64,000 nucleotides of DNA, from assembly GCA_012845835.1 (NCBI GenBank), contig JABAKD010000001.1, positions 9,444,832 to 9,508,831 on the forward strand, in the 5' to 3' direction. The stretch is from Undaria pinnatifida (lineage: Eukaryota > Sar > Phaeophyceae > Laminariales > Alariaceae). The translations under genes were made by a program, and so were the position numbers. The notes under the pieces were generated by a model that saw only the letters and a program-made list of their open reading frames with translations, was not told the DNA's origin and searched no databases. Shown here piece after piece: positions 12,270 to 23,914 of the stretch. Position 1 is the stretch's first letter, and each line of letters begins with the position of its first letter.

Positions 12270-12420
12270 CCCTAATCGCAAACCCAAACCCAAACCCAAA
12301 CCCAAACCCAACGCCAGCCCCAAGTCCAACCTCAGCCCAAATCCCGCCCTCATGGTCAACTCCAACTCCCGCCCTCATGATCAACTCCAACCCCAACCCT
12401 AACGCCAACCCCGACCCCTA
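12270..12420 (+). repeat. CCCAAA and CCCCAA simple repeats
   Basis: Five or more AACCCA units occur near 12280-12310, then degenerate C/A-rich repeats such as CAACCCCAACCC. They look like telomere sequence but do not match a TTAGGG or TTTAGGG unit. Confidence 0.6.
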
Positions 12421-12492
12421 CTCGCACTTACACCTCCAACCTCATCCTCGACCCCGATCCCAACCTCGGATCCGTCCCCTTCCAATAGAAGT

Positions 12493-12950
12493 GTGACTTG
12501 TGAGGAGCTCGACGTGGTTGGGAGCAGCCTTAGCGGGAGCCTGGACCATGGTGCGTCGCCTGGAGCTTCTGTCACCCTGCCCGAAGCTCGTGGCATGGTA
12601 GCTTCGGCGGTGGCAGCTGTGACTACGGTGACAGCAGCGGCGGCTACAACTACGGCATCGGCCGCGGCAGTGCGGGGCAGGCGTAAGAATGGTGACGGGC
12701 GGGTCCCCAACCGCCCTTGGGTTGGGGGGGGGGGGTCGGTCCAGGCTGCTTGGAGAAAGATCCCGCTGGCGCCGCCAGAGGTTGATCAGCGACAAGCGCC
12801 CCCCGGTCGTGATCGACCATGTCGGCAGCGGCGTGACGGGGAGGAGGAGGAAGCGTGGTGGGAAAACGGTGTCGGGAAGCTGGAAACAACATCGGTGGGT
12901 GTCGAAGGTTGCTGTGTATTTCGTGTGCCTGGGATACATTTTCGGACTTT
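12493..12950 (+). CDS. GC-rich hypothetical frame
   Basis: A frame from the ATG at 12493 reads Ala/Thr-rich and then a charged stretch. The + strand has a second overlapping open frame and the minus strand is open too, which is typical of biased sequence. No domain is seen. Listed only as the sole candidate in this stretch. Confidence 0.15.
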
Positions 12951-13218
12951 AGGAGTTTCTTTTGTTAGGTGTCACATTTTGCGTCGTGTGTCTGTCTTGT
13001 TTCTTAGGGGTGTACCAGGTAGTTTTGTGCCTCGTTTTCTGTAGTGTACTTGTTGTCCTCGTTACTTTAGTCTGTTCTCGTCTTTCATTTCTCTGCCATA
13101 TTTGATTCATGTTTCCATCGTGCTTCTGTCGAATAGTTGCTTGTTCTAACTTTGTCACTTTTTCATTATTCCTTACGACAATGTTTTCGTCTTCGTTGTA
13201 GTTTACTTCGTACTATAT

Positions 13219-13276
13219 AGGTACAAGGGCTCCGCGTGGGTGCCGGCATACGCCGGTACCCATGCGGAGCCCTTGT
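13219..13276. repeat. 58-base near-perfect palindrome at arm end
   Basis: GTACAAGGGCTCCGCGTGGG, then TGCCGGC, a TATAC-type centre and the reverse complement. There are only two mismatched pairs. A related GGGTGCCGGC/GCCGGCACCC hairpin closes the right arm near 23864-23888. Confidence 0.8.
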
Positions 13277-15247
13277 ACGCCATACGCCGGCACCCATGCT
13301 CCGGGTAGGGCAGGACAGCACTTCGACTTATTCGATTTAATATTCGATAGAGAGTAAAAACCGTTACCACACAACGCATAGTCTACGCGTGTAGAACGTA
13401 AAGTAATGCCAAGAGATTGATATAGACTAATAGTGGACTACTTACTACTTCTGTCGTTTCCTCCGTTCCTCCGTTTCTTGCGTGAATCCGATTCCGAGCT
13501 TCATCATATATATTTCAATCGGATAAACCCGAGCCAACGCAGACTGACCCTCTAGTCTGGCCACGAAGAGACGTTTCGAGTGCGTTTCTTGACGTTTCGA
13601 TTTCACCAAGCATCCAGGGCCAGCAGAGGTATGGCCAAATGTTTGCTGCATGTTCTCCACGTAGCAACTGACAGGCGCGCACTGAGCCAGCTTCTGCTAC
13701 TACATGCATGATACCATAGTATAATACGCGCGATCGGAGTATCACGCACAGATTGCAACCATGTGTTTCGACAAAATCTTCGATCTCACAGCAGCTGGCG
13801 TGTATTTTTATTTTTATAATATTTAGATCCAAGGCTCGCAGACCACCCGAGTCGCTGTGTGTAGTGATCGTGGAGAGACTCCCTGGCTGTATTCTAGGCG
13901 TGAAACACGGTGTCGCTGCCTTCGTCATTCAATTCCTCGAACGCTATTATAATTATGCTGTTAATTGTTTCTGTAGACCACTCTCGTCTGGTCGATGGAA
14001 TAGCAGTAGTACGCGATAGCACTGAACAAAGAATTTGGTAGTTTTGAATTTCAGGCTCGATCGAGTTTTAGACGAAAATATAAACATAAAACTCCTGGTA
14101 TGGCTTTTTTGTCTGATTGCTGGTCGCTCATTGCCCGGAGATCGTACATGAAGTAACCGTCATCTGGGGGCGATGGGGTCCATTCCCACAATCATAATCC
14201 ATTAACATATATACAACTCCGACAACCCAGAAATGAACACGGATATATCGCCATGATTGATACCTCCCCGCACAGTGTGGAAATCTCCAATGCCACCGAC
14301 CGGCCGATCTCAAATTGGCTGGGGTTCGTATATTATAGCGCCAGCTCCACCCGGAGACAATAGGGTCCCATCCCCGGTCCAGGGGTCATTCCATATATCT
14401 AAAAATTAAACAAACGGGGGAAGAAAACCGGGTTCTCTCGGGCCGACACCGCCCCCCACGGTGTGGAGGCCCCAATTCCATTCGATAGAATTGCTGATTA
14501 GTTCGAGCTCCACAGCGGCCCCCCACCCTAAGTAGGAGGATGATTGAGGCTCACCAACCGATGGAGGGCAGTTCCGTCGCACACGGGGGAGATAGGGCCC
14601 CATTTCCGGTTCAGAAATCCTCCGAATATCTACAGCCCCAGCAACGCGGGAACTATAACGATGATCTCCCGGGTCGATATACCTCCTCGCACGGCGTGTC
14701 AGCCCCGACTCCATTGGCTTATTTCTCGTGATTGGCTGGTAGCCTTTGATCCAATTAGTTCACAATTTTTTCGACCGAGCCGGGTTTTCTCGCATACTTC
14801 TCGCATACGGCAAACATTTGCAATGCGAGCGCAGTTCCATTAACATTTGCAATGCGAGCGCAGTTCAATTAAGATTTGTAATGCGAGCGCATTTCAATGA
14901 GTTATTTGCAATATACGTCGCACAAATAAGCGATTTTGAGCCTATATCAGGTTGGCGTGCCGAACAAGCACGCTCCGAATGAGGACGAGAAACACTTGAA
15001 CAGCAACAACAGCACCAAACGCAATATAAATTGACGAATTAGAGCCATTTGTATGCAGAATTCAGCCCCCCCCTGTTATAAGCACAATTAATTTCAAACA
15101 AAAATCGGGTGTCCAAAGAGAAACGGCAAATTAATGTGTGGAACTAAGACGGGCACGACTCGAGCATTATAACCAACCGTAGAAAAAAGCCTGAAATTAG
15201 GCCAAAACAGTGCGTATTTGACTCACTGGCATAATGGTCTAATAATC

Positions 15248-15706
15248 ATATTGAGCTGCCCCCCCCGCCCCCCCCCCCCCCCCCCGCCCCAACCCCCCCC
15301 CCCCCCCCCGCCCCCAATAATATACTGGTGCCAAAACCGTCAGATTTATCCCCTCGAAAGGATTTATAGCTTACATGCACAAATTGCCCTCCCCCCCCCC
15401 CCCCCGCCCCCCTCCAAACCCGCTCGCTTTTGATCAAAACCAGGCCCCCCTTTCCCTTCACAGCTGTCAGATTTTGTCCCCCTCAGAAACGGGTTTTATA
15501 GTTTCCGCGCACAGACTGACTAAAATCATCCTGTTGACCCTGATAGCTACACTGTAGTTGTAAGGGGAGTCGCCGACCTATAACCTTAATGAGGACACAC
15601 AACTCGTAATGCGCGCGATCGGAGTATCACACACAGCTTGCAAAGATGAGTTTCGACGAAATCTTCGATCTCACAGCTGGAGTGTATTTTAATTTTTATA
15701 ATAATA
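15248..15706 (-). mobile_element. Insertion of CAGCTG-family element in left arm
   Basis: The right arm reads AATAATCATGGAATAC without a break. In the left arm about 460 bases lie between AATAATCAT and AATGGAATAC. The insert has long C-tracts at one end and, at the other, the family end CAGCTGGAGTGTATTTT. An AATAAT repeat flanks it and may be the target duplication. Confidence 0.65.
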
Positions 15707-16676
15707 ATGGAATACACGCTGTGCCCGAATGATCATCTCTTTGGTGCTTATGCGGTACCGAAAAAAATCGCTGAAAATTCCGATTTCATTCGCTTATTGG
15801 GTCGACCTAAGTAAGCTCGCTTATATTTTCGCGGGTTTTCTTGCATATTACTCTCGTGGGGCAAAAATTTGCCTTGCGACCGCAATTCGTACCAAACGCT
15901 CGACCTCGGGATGACTCTATGCAGTTGGTGCCCAGAGCGTGATGATAAAGTCGTTCGAGACATGAGAAGAGCGGTCAAATCGCCATGTCTCGGTATACTA
16001 ACAGCCATATATACTCCCCACAAAAGATAAGAGCGATGAGCACCTGCTTCGGCTTGACACAGGGTGATATTGAATCGGAATATAGTACCCCTTTTCTTTC
16101 TTCTGTCTTTTCTATTCTTTTATTTTTTTCCAATGGACTTGCGTCTGGCGTGGGTATGCGCGGTGATAGGTACCACGAGATATTTTTGAAGATCCCTATT
16201 TTTATTATACTGCTATATCGCCGCCGACGTACCTGCAACATCAGCAGTTTTATTTTCTCATCGGACAATCAGTCATCCAGCTACGAAGGGGACCGCGCAC
16301 ACGTCCAACGCTCTCATATTTCAACCGAATTCTGCAGACAGTGCTCAGATATCAGATTCGGATGTTCAAGGTTCATAATTATCCCCTATTCCCGACGCCG
16401 GAACTGCCTGTCAGAAGCATGACGTCATGTATGATACGAGTCCTGAAACAAACTAGTTTTCCATCTATAATAAGTGCGTACCAGGTGAGTCGTATGACAC
16501 TCCTCCATTTCTTCCCCCACGCGTTACGCTTGTTAAATCCGTTGGAGACTAGGCGCAATCGGGTAGCCCGCTCTCCTATCGTCTCCCTCGGCCGTGCCAA
16601 TAGAGATATCTCTTGAATTTTTATGATTAACGTATTTTCACCCCAACAACCACATATCTATATATTATAAAAATTA

Positions 16677-16920
16677 GAATACACTCCAGCTGTGAAATCG
16701 ATTTTTTTTTCGAAACTCATCTTTGCAAGCTGTGTGTGATACTCCGATCGCGCGTATTACGGGTTGTTGTGTGTCCTCATTAAGGATATAGGTCGGCGAC
16801 TCCCCTTGCAACTACAGTGTAGCTATCAGGGTCAACAGGGTGATGTTAGTCAGTCTGTGCGCGGAGTCTATAAAACTCGTTTCTGAGGGGGACAAAATCT
16901 GACAGCTGTGGAAGGAAATG
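16677..16920 (+). repeat. CAGCTG-family end, inverted to 15.46-15.69 kb
   Basis: It carries GAATACACTCCAGCTGTGA, ACTCATCTTTGCAAGCTGTG, GATACTCCGATCGCGCG, TCCTCATTAAGGATATAGG and ATCTGACAGCTGTGGAAGG. The same order occurs at 32052 (+), and in reverse at 15.46-15.69 and 43.18-43.37 kb. Confidence 0.75.
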
Positions 16921-17560
16921 CATCCATTTATCAAGTGAAAATATATAACGGTTATCTTTTTTTAGGGGATAGGGATGTGGTAAGGAGTTTTTCGTCTCGG
17001 CCTCAGTATGGGATTCTCGGAACAAGAATTTCTCAAATCGCTTCGTTTGAGCGCCGTCTTCGGGGGGCGGCTCCAACGCCCCTCACCCTGCCTTATCCGT
17101 TCTGCACCTCGACGTGAACGCGGATGAAAACTGAGCGAGACAAGCGAGAAGTGCGCATTTTTTTTTTCTATTTTGAGCGGTCTCTCCGCTTATTCTTCGA
17201 ATCTTGAAGTATGGAGAGGTTGATAAAATAAATCTTGGCAAGACATTATTTCCAAATTGGCGTAACATTTAGTCCCAAAACAAATAACATTTACTGTAAA
17301 GAAATATCCCCATATGGTACCGCGGTAGGTATCATAGTAGTGCATTTAATTATTGAATTTTGGTAGGTAAATACGTACTTGGATAGACGTCGCAAGCGCA
17401 CGCATGACTATAACGAGGAGGCAGTTATGACGATTACTGCGCTAGAAAAAGCCACACAGCAGCATTACGAGTGGCTGCGTCCCCGGCCTCGAGGGTGGTA
17501 TTTCGGCACATCGACATAGTTTGTACTCGTGCAAGTAGCATAGGTACGAGTAAGAAACCT
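16920..17560. other. No gene seen in inverted-repeat core
   Basis: AT-rich sequence with short frames. No transposase- or polymerase-like protein can be read in 16080-21690. Confidence 0.45.
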
Positions 17561-17870
17561 AGGTGTAGTGTAGGGGGGTAGAACAGTGAAGGGCCGCCCA
17601 ACAGTTGTGTAGGAGGGGGTACCGCAGTAGAGGATCGCGCAGCCAACCGTATAAAAAACGGGCAGCATCTGCCCCTACAGTAGTGTCGGGGGGGGTAGCA
17701 CAGTAGAGGATCGCGCCGCCAACCGTATAAAAAACGGGCAGCATCTGCCCCAACAGTATGGTAGGGGGGGGTAGCACAGTAGAGGTTCGAGCACCAACCG
17801 TATAAAAAACGGGCAGCATCTGCCCCTGCAGTAGAGTAGGGAGGGTAGCACAGTAGAGGATCGTACATGT
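17560..17870. repeat. Minisatellite, about 78-base unit
   Basis: Three to four copies contain AACCGTATAAAAAACGGGCA, GCATCTGCCCC and GGTAGCACAGTAGAGG. CCGTATAAAAAACGG is itself a small inverted repeat. Confidence 0.85.
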
Positions 17871-17919
17871 GCCAATCAGAGCACAAGGTCTGTACAACGC
17901 TTGAACAAAGTAGTTTCCT

Positions 17920-18560
17920 CCACCGACCGCACCAAAGGGGGACGGTCGCGCCTACAGTAGTGCTGCTCGCTACATTATCGTTGCTGTGCCCATAGGTACC
18001 GACAATACCAACCGCATAAAGATGGACAGTATAACCCCCGAACAAGGTAGTTTTCCCACCGACCGCACCAAAGGGGGACGGTCTCGCCTACAGTAGTGCT
18101 GCTCGCTGCATTATTATCGTTGCTGTGCCCATAGGTACCAACCGCACGAAGATGGGCAGCACCGAACAAGGCAGTTTCCCCACCGTCCGCACTATACGGG
18201 GACGATCGCGCCTACAGTTGTACTGCTCGTTGCATTATCGTTGCTGTGCCCATAGGTACCAACCGCACGAAGATGGGCAGCATAACCCCCGAACAAGGCA
18301 GTTTCCCCACCGTCCGCACTATAGGGGGGCGATCGCGCCTACAGTAGTGCTGATTGCTGTAATATCGCTACTGTGTTAACAAGTAACGGCAATTCCAACC
18401 GCACCAAGAGGGGTAGTATAGCGTCCGAACAAGGCAGTTCCCCCACCGACCGCACTATAGAGGGACGGTCGAGCCTACAGCAGTGCTGATTGCTGCAAGA
18501 TTGCTCCTGTGACCACGGGTGACGAAAACACCAACCGCCTTTGAAAAGGTAGTATAATAC
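17920..18560. repeat. Minisatellite, about 120-138-base unit
   Basis: Five copies start near 17950, 18088, 18209, 18341 and 18474 at CTACAGTAGTGCTG and continue with TATCGTTGCTGTGCCCATAGG, CCAACCGCACGAAGATGGGC and GAACAAGGCAGTTTCCC. Confidence 0.85.
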
Positions 18561-18659
18561 CAAGACCAGCTGTAGAAAAGGTGTGTACGCCGGCAGCCGA
18601 ATGGAAAGGCTGTTTGTCCCCACGTACCGCGTCAAACGGACTGATCCCCACTTGCACTA

Positions 18660-19040
18660 TTAAAAGCTGTAAAGCGCAGTATCTCCGCGAACTGCAGTAA
18701 ACGCTCTGTAACGGGCAGTAGCTGCATGTGCAGAGCAAAAAAAAAAAATGCCAGCATAGACCCTAGCAGTATCGTGAAGGGCAGCACATGTACCAACAGC
18801 AGCAGAAAGGCAGCGTTTGCGCCTACAATTATAGTGCTCAGCGTCTCCGCCAACTGCAAATCGCATTGCAACAGACAGTATCCGTCGTGACAGCTGCAAA
18901 AAAAAAAAATGCAGCATCTATCCTAGCAGCATTGTGGAAGGGCAGCACACGTACCGTAAAAAGTTTTTGCAGCATTTATCCTAGCAGCATTGTGGAAGTG
19001 CAGCACATGTACTGGCAGGAGGAAGACGGCCTAACGCGTG
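18660..19040. repeat. Degenerate tandem blocks with CCTAGCAGCATTGTGGAAG
   Basis: CCTAGCAGCATTGTGGAAG followed by GCAGCAC recurs near 18923 and 18978, with a variant near 18760. A-runs and CTGCAAAC-type words link the units. Confidence 0.6.
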
Positions 19041-19049
19041 GACAGCTGA

Positions 19050-20090
19050 AAAAAAAATCAGTACCCACTCCGACCGCACTATAAATGGAAAGTTTCGTTG
19101 ACAGCAGTGCAGAGTGCCTCACTGTCGCAGCTGTGCCCACACAGAAGGTGGTATTAGTCCCCGCGTACCCATGAATGGTGGAATATAGGGCATCGCACAC
19201 GCCGACAGCCTTGCCCAAAAAAGCCAGCACAGAGTTTCAGCGTTCACTAAATACAAGTTCTAGTCACGGGCGGGCCAAGACGAAAAAAACTCTCGAATCG
19301 AACTTGCAAGGAGCACTTGCACAGCAGCGGAGGGTGTCAGAGCTGCAGTGCTGTAACTGTGGACGCTGCGGCCGTGAAGGGTCGAGCTATGTGGTGGATG
19401 GGCAGGAGCAAAGTAGGCGGCTCGGCTGCTGTACAGTGACTTCTACAGCAGAGAATCCGGCGGTGTATGACATGCATTGACAGCGAGCCCATTATGCTGC
19501 GCTGTAGTTGGTAGCGCTGCGAACATGATGGTGGTTGAAGTTACGTGACGCACAGTGGAACGCTGTGGATCGCGAAAGATCGGGGAGGGGTCCGAGTTGC
19601 GTCAAATTAGTAGCTGTACTATTTTCAGCAGAAAGGGAGCAGCAGTTTGTCCGATGCGCAAGACTGATCGACATATGTACTGAAGCCGATACGATAACGC
19701 GTGTACTGCACAAAATCGCCAAATGAAATAGCCCAAACATTCCACGAGTACCGCCCGTTCCTTCACAGGGAGGACCACAAGGAAGGAACCCCGACATGAG
19801 CTCCTAGAGCACGGTGTCCGTGGTCCAAGGGGGTCCCGCAAAGGACGGTCTGGCTCCAACAGCAAGGGTGTATGCTGGCCGATGGGCTCTCTCAGCAAGC
19901 GAAGTCCCCGTCGATGGTCATTCGAAGGGTTGATTTCAGCATGCTTGTCCGTGGCGCATCGTGCATAGGCCTCAGCCCCGAAGCGCAAAAAAAGTACAGG
20001 TCGACGGCCGATCTTGGGGCTTGTGCTCGCAACTCGCGGAGATGTGCAGTGCAACATGCTGGCAGAGCGCGGAGCAAACAAGTCTGATGG
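19050..20090. other. No gene supported
   Basis: A minus-strand frame of 207 codons (19602-20225) is open but Arg/Ser/Pro-rich without a recognisable domain. It runs into a tandem repeat at its start, so I do not call it a gene. Confidence 0.4.
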
Positions 20091-20134
20091 TTGGGGCTTG
20101 GGCAGTTCCGCTGCGGAGTGGTCTATATGACCAG

Positions 20135-20360
20135 CTGGCGGGGAACTGATGCGACCAAAAGCCGAGACGAGGAGTGTGCTCCGAAGAGCAGTGTCGTCCG
20201 CACGTCCTCGGAAGGTGTCGTCCATGTGGTGCGTGCCCGGCGATCAACAGGAGGGACCAAAAGCCGAGGCGGGGAGTGTGCTCCGAAGAGCAGTGTCCTC
20301 CGCACGTAGTTGGAAGGTGCCGTCCGTGTGGTACGTGTCCGGCGACCAACAAGAGGGGCC
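20135..20360. repeat. Tandem duplication, about 114-base unit
   Basis: GACCAAAAGCCGAG(A/G)CG, GGAGTGTGCTCCGAAGAGCA and GTGT(C/G)GTCCGCACGT recur 115 bases apart. They are followed by a third partial unit. Confidence 0.8.
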
Positions 20361-20541
20361 CCTGCCATCTCACTGCTGTTGTGGTCGCCGTTGTAGGAGG
20401 AAGGGCGCTCCCTCCATTGAGAAGCCACCCGAGAAGGAACAGGGGTTGTGGGCTCGATGGAACTCGAAAGCAAAATCGCTACGAAAAAAAACATCGGGGA
20501 GATTGGAGAAACGCTGCCGCAATAGCAAGTCAAGCTTTCGA

Positions 20542-20822
20542 CGGCGCCATATGTAAGGTTATAGGCGGGGACACAGAGTGCCCCCTGCGGGTCTTCCAAT
20601 TGAGCAGGCCCTCGGAGAGTATTTACTTTGTTTGCCTTCGTAGAGACGTAGCTTTATTCGATTCCACCAGAGCCCCGCATGGCTTCTGAGATCGGATGCA
20701 CGTGCCTCCGATCTATTTCCTAACTTTCCCGAATATAAAACGCCAACCTTATCATACGAAACCCATCCAAATGATCTCAAATTCGGATAATTACAGGCCT
20801 TTCGAGGCCGTATCTTAGCACA
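20542..20822 (+). repeat. Dispersed block inverted to 38.54-38.83 kb
   Basis: Shared words are GGCGGGGACACAGAGTG, GGATAATTACAGGCCTTTCG and AAAACGCCAACCTTA. The frame reads GGDTEC at both sites, so it may derive from a coding repeat. Both copies are shifted or stopped. Confidence 0.65.
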
Positions 20823-21273
20823 CGCACAATGATGCGCTCTATTACACACACGCTTTTTGTCTGACTTATATTATGGGGAAGGTCTACCAAAAATCAAGGA
20901 ACAACTTTTCGACATGAAAAACAAGGGGAAAAACCGTTCCTGTTGTTGAGCTGCGCCACGCAAAGGTCATAGTAAGCAGTACACGGTATCCACGGAATAA
21001 AGCAGTGGCATGTATTCGTCCTGATATCGCATCGGCGGGTGGTGATTTTCCCCCGAGAAGACTATGGAGAATTATAGGCGATGTGGAAGGCGTACTTTGT
21101 TGTTGCTATGGTGCCTCTGTCTCCGTTGCTGTTTTGGTCGTTTGCCGCGGTCAACTGGAAAAGCGGTCGCGTTGGTGCGTAACTGACGTATAATAATGTG
21201 TTGCTTCCTATTGACGTGGTCCTTGCTGCTGATTGCTGATTGATCATCTCTAATGAGTAATATAGAGCCTGTC

Positions 21274-21352
21274 GCCCCGGTGGTCTATCTAGTAGTTGCC
21301 TTCGAATTACTAGTATTAATAGCGTTGGTCCTTGAGTTCGATTCCCGCCGTT
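21274..21352 (+). repeat. tRNA-like segment
   Basis: An A-box-like TGGTCTATCTAG and a B box AGTTCGATTCC occur 56 bases apart, ending in CCGCCG. The 5' CGCCCCGG is only partly complementary to the 3' end. It is more likely a tRNA-derived repeat than a tRNA gene. Confidence 0.4.
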
Positions 21353-21689
21353 GTGAGATTTGACTTTATTTGCAGAAATGCAAAATTAGGATCAACTAAC
21401 TGCTGAGAACGCCTAGCAGCGTGGGTAGGTACAATTCGACGCGAATCGACGAGGGAAGAAAATGCTAAATTATTCTCGTTATAAAATTAAGGCATGTACC
21501 TTAGTGGGGAGGGAGCAGGAAGGCCCGCTATGTGGCCCCTGATCTGAGTTATACCACTACTGGGAGGGAGGGCGAGAGTAGGGCAAGGATAATAAATGGG
21601 ATAGAAAAAAAAGCTCATACAATACTTGAACAGCTTTTCAGACAAGCTACACCAACAAGTAGTTACAGCAGTACAGTGGGGGTATTCCG

Positions 21690-23912
21690 ATCCAAAGATC
21701 ACCCTGTGACAAGCCGAAGCAGGCGCTCATTGCTCTTATCTGCTGAACGCAACATATGGCTGTTAGTATGCCGGGACATGGCGATTTGACCGCTCCTATG
21801 TCTCGAATGGCTTCATCTTTGACGCTCTTGGTGTCAACTGTATAGACTGAGGTCGAGCGTTCTGCAAGAATGGCTGTCGTGTGGCGAATTTCTGCCCTAC
21901 CCGAGTAGTACGCAAGAAAACCCGCAAAAATATTAGAGAGCTTGGGTTTTTAGCCAATAAGCAAATGAAATCGGGATTTTCAGCATTTGTTTTCGGTGCG
22001 GTATAAACAACAAAGAGGTGATTATAGTATTCCATGATTATTCGACCATTATGCTAGTCAAATACTAACTGCTTTGGCCTCATTTCAGGATTTTTTTCCA
22101 CGGTTATTATGCTCGAGTTGTGCCAGTCTTAGTTCCATATATTAGGTCGTTTTGCTTTGAACACTCCATTTTTGTTTGAAATTGTGCTTAGAACCGAGAC
22201 GCCCTGAATCCTGAATACAAATCGATCGTTCTAATTCATCCCTTTATATTGCGTTTGGTGTTGTTGTTGTTGTTCAAGTGCTCCTCATCCTCATTTTGAG
22301 CGTGCTTGCTCGGCACGCCAAACCTGACGTAGGCTTAAAATCGTTTTTTTTGTGCGATCTTTCATGCAAATAGCTGGTCGAATTGCGCTCGCATTGCAAA
22401 TGTTTGCCGTATACGGAAATATGCGAGAGAAACCCAGGTCGGTCGAGATAATTGTGAGCTTATTGGGTCGAGACCCTACCAGCCAATCACGGATAAGCCA
22501 GTGGGGTCGGGGTTGACACGCCGTGCAGGGAGGTATCGACCCGGGAGATCATCGTTGTAGTTCCCGCGTTGTTGGAGCTGTAGAGATTCGGAGGATTTCT
22601 GAACCGGCGATGGGGCCCTATCTCCCCCGTGTGCGACGAAACTGCCCCCCATTGGTTGGTGAGCCTCTATCATCCTCCTAGGGTGGGGGGGCGCTGTGGA
22701 ACTCGAACCAATCCGCGATTTTAGCCAACGGAGTTGGGGTTTCCACACCATGAGGGGCGGTGACGACCCGAGAGAACTCGGTTTTATTCCCCGGTTTGTC
22801 TAGCTTTTAGATCTATAGAATGCCCTCTGGCGGGGATGGGACCCTATCGTCTCCGGGTGGAGCTGGCTCTATAATATACGACCCCCAGCTAATCAGAGAT
22901 CGGCCGGTCGGTGGGATTGAGGATTATTTCCACACTGTGCGGGGAGGTATCAATCTTGTGATATACGTGTTTGTCCCGGGTTGTAGGAGTTGTATATGTA
23001 TGTGTGAATGGATTATGATCCTGGGATGGGATCCTATCGTCCCCAGGAGACGGTTACTTTATGTACGATCCCCGGCCAATGCGCGACCAGCGATCAGACA
23101 AAAAGGCCATACCAGGTAGTATATGTTTTAAATTTTTTTCGTGTAAAACTCAAGCCTGAAATTCTTGACGGCCAAATTTTTAGTTCAGTGCTATCGCGTA
23201 CTACTAAATACTCTATCTACCAGATAGCAACAAGTAGCAGCATTATGACATCATTCGAGGAATTGAATGACGAAGGCAGCGACACCGTGTTTCAGGCCTA
23301 GAATACCGTCAGCAAGTATCTTCACGATCAAACTACACACACAGACAGTCGGTCTGCGAGTCTCGGATCTAGATACTATCACGCATGGTGTAGCAGAAGG
23401 TGGCGCAGTGTGCGCCTTTCAGTGGCTACGTAGATAACATGCAGCATACATGGCCACCCCCTTGTTAGCCCTGGATGCTTGGTTGAGTCAAAACATCAAG
23501 AAACGTACTCGAAACGTCTCTTCGTGGTCAGACTAGAGGGTCAGTCTGCGTGGGCTCGGATTTATCCGATCCAACTATGATAAAGCTCGGAATCGGATTC
23601 TTTCAAGCAAACCGCAGAAGTATGTGGTCCACTGTTAGTCCACATCGATCTCTTGGCATCATTTTGCATTCTACACGCGCGTAGACTATGTGTTGTGTGG
23701 TAACGGTTTTTACTCTCTGTCTGATACTGAATCGAAAGAGTCGAAGTATAGACCTGCCCTACCCGGAGCATGGGTGACTATGTGTTGTGTGGTAACAGTT
23801 TTTACTCTCTGTCTGATACTGAATCGAAAGAGTCGAAGTATAGACCTGCCCTACCCGGAGGATGGGTGCCGGCGAATGCCGGCACCCATACGGGGCTCTT
23901 TTATACATTTAT
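21690..23912 (-). repeat. Right arm of large inverted repeat
   Basis: Reverse complement of 13204-16080 without the two CAGCTG insertions. It includes units of about 200 bases starting GATGGGACCCTATCG near 22613, 22835 and 23022. It ends in the hairpin GGGTGCCGGC/GCCGGCACCC. A third partial copy of the inner end lies at 48868-49040. Confidence 0.8.
23684..23867. repeat. 92-base perfect-length tandem duplication
   Basis: The units 23684-23775 and 23776-23867 start GACTATGTGTTGTGTGGTAA and differ at only two bases. The left arm has one copy, so the duplication is younger than the arms. Confidence 0.9.
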
Positions 23913-23914
23913 AC

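Larger units (their letters stand above)
13204..16080 (+). repeat. Left arm of large inverted repeat
   Basis: The segment matches 21690-23912 in reverse complement through its whole length. Examples are GTAGTACGCGATAGCACTGA near 14009, AACACGGTGTCGCTGCCTTC near 13904, and the 14130-14970 block. Compared with the right arm it carries two extra pieces of the CAGCTG family, at about 13735-13830 and 15248-15706. It begins with a long hairpin. Confidence 0.8.

Noticed and set aside
12270-12420. Telomere array
   Set aside because: The units are CCCAAA and variants, not the TTAGGG type seen at 463, and they degenerate quickly.
17560-18560. CRISPR array
   Set aside because: The repeats are long, uneven and without uniform spacers, and the sequence is eukaryotic. 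They are minisatellites.
19602-20225. Minus-strand frame of 207 codons as a transposon protein
   Set aside because: No catalytic or domain motif is readable, and it overlaps a tandem duplication.
16080-21690. Transposase or polymerase gene in the inverted-repeat core
   Set aside because: Both strands read through. Only short frames and minisatellites were found.
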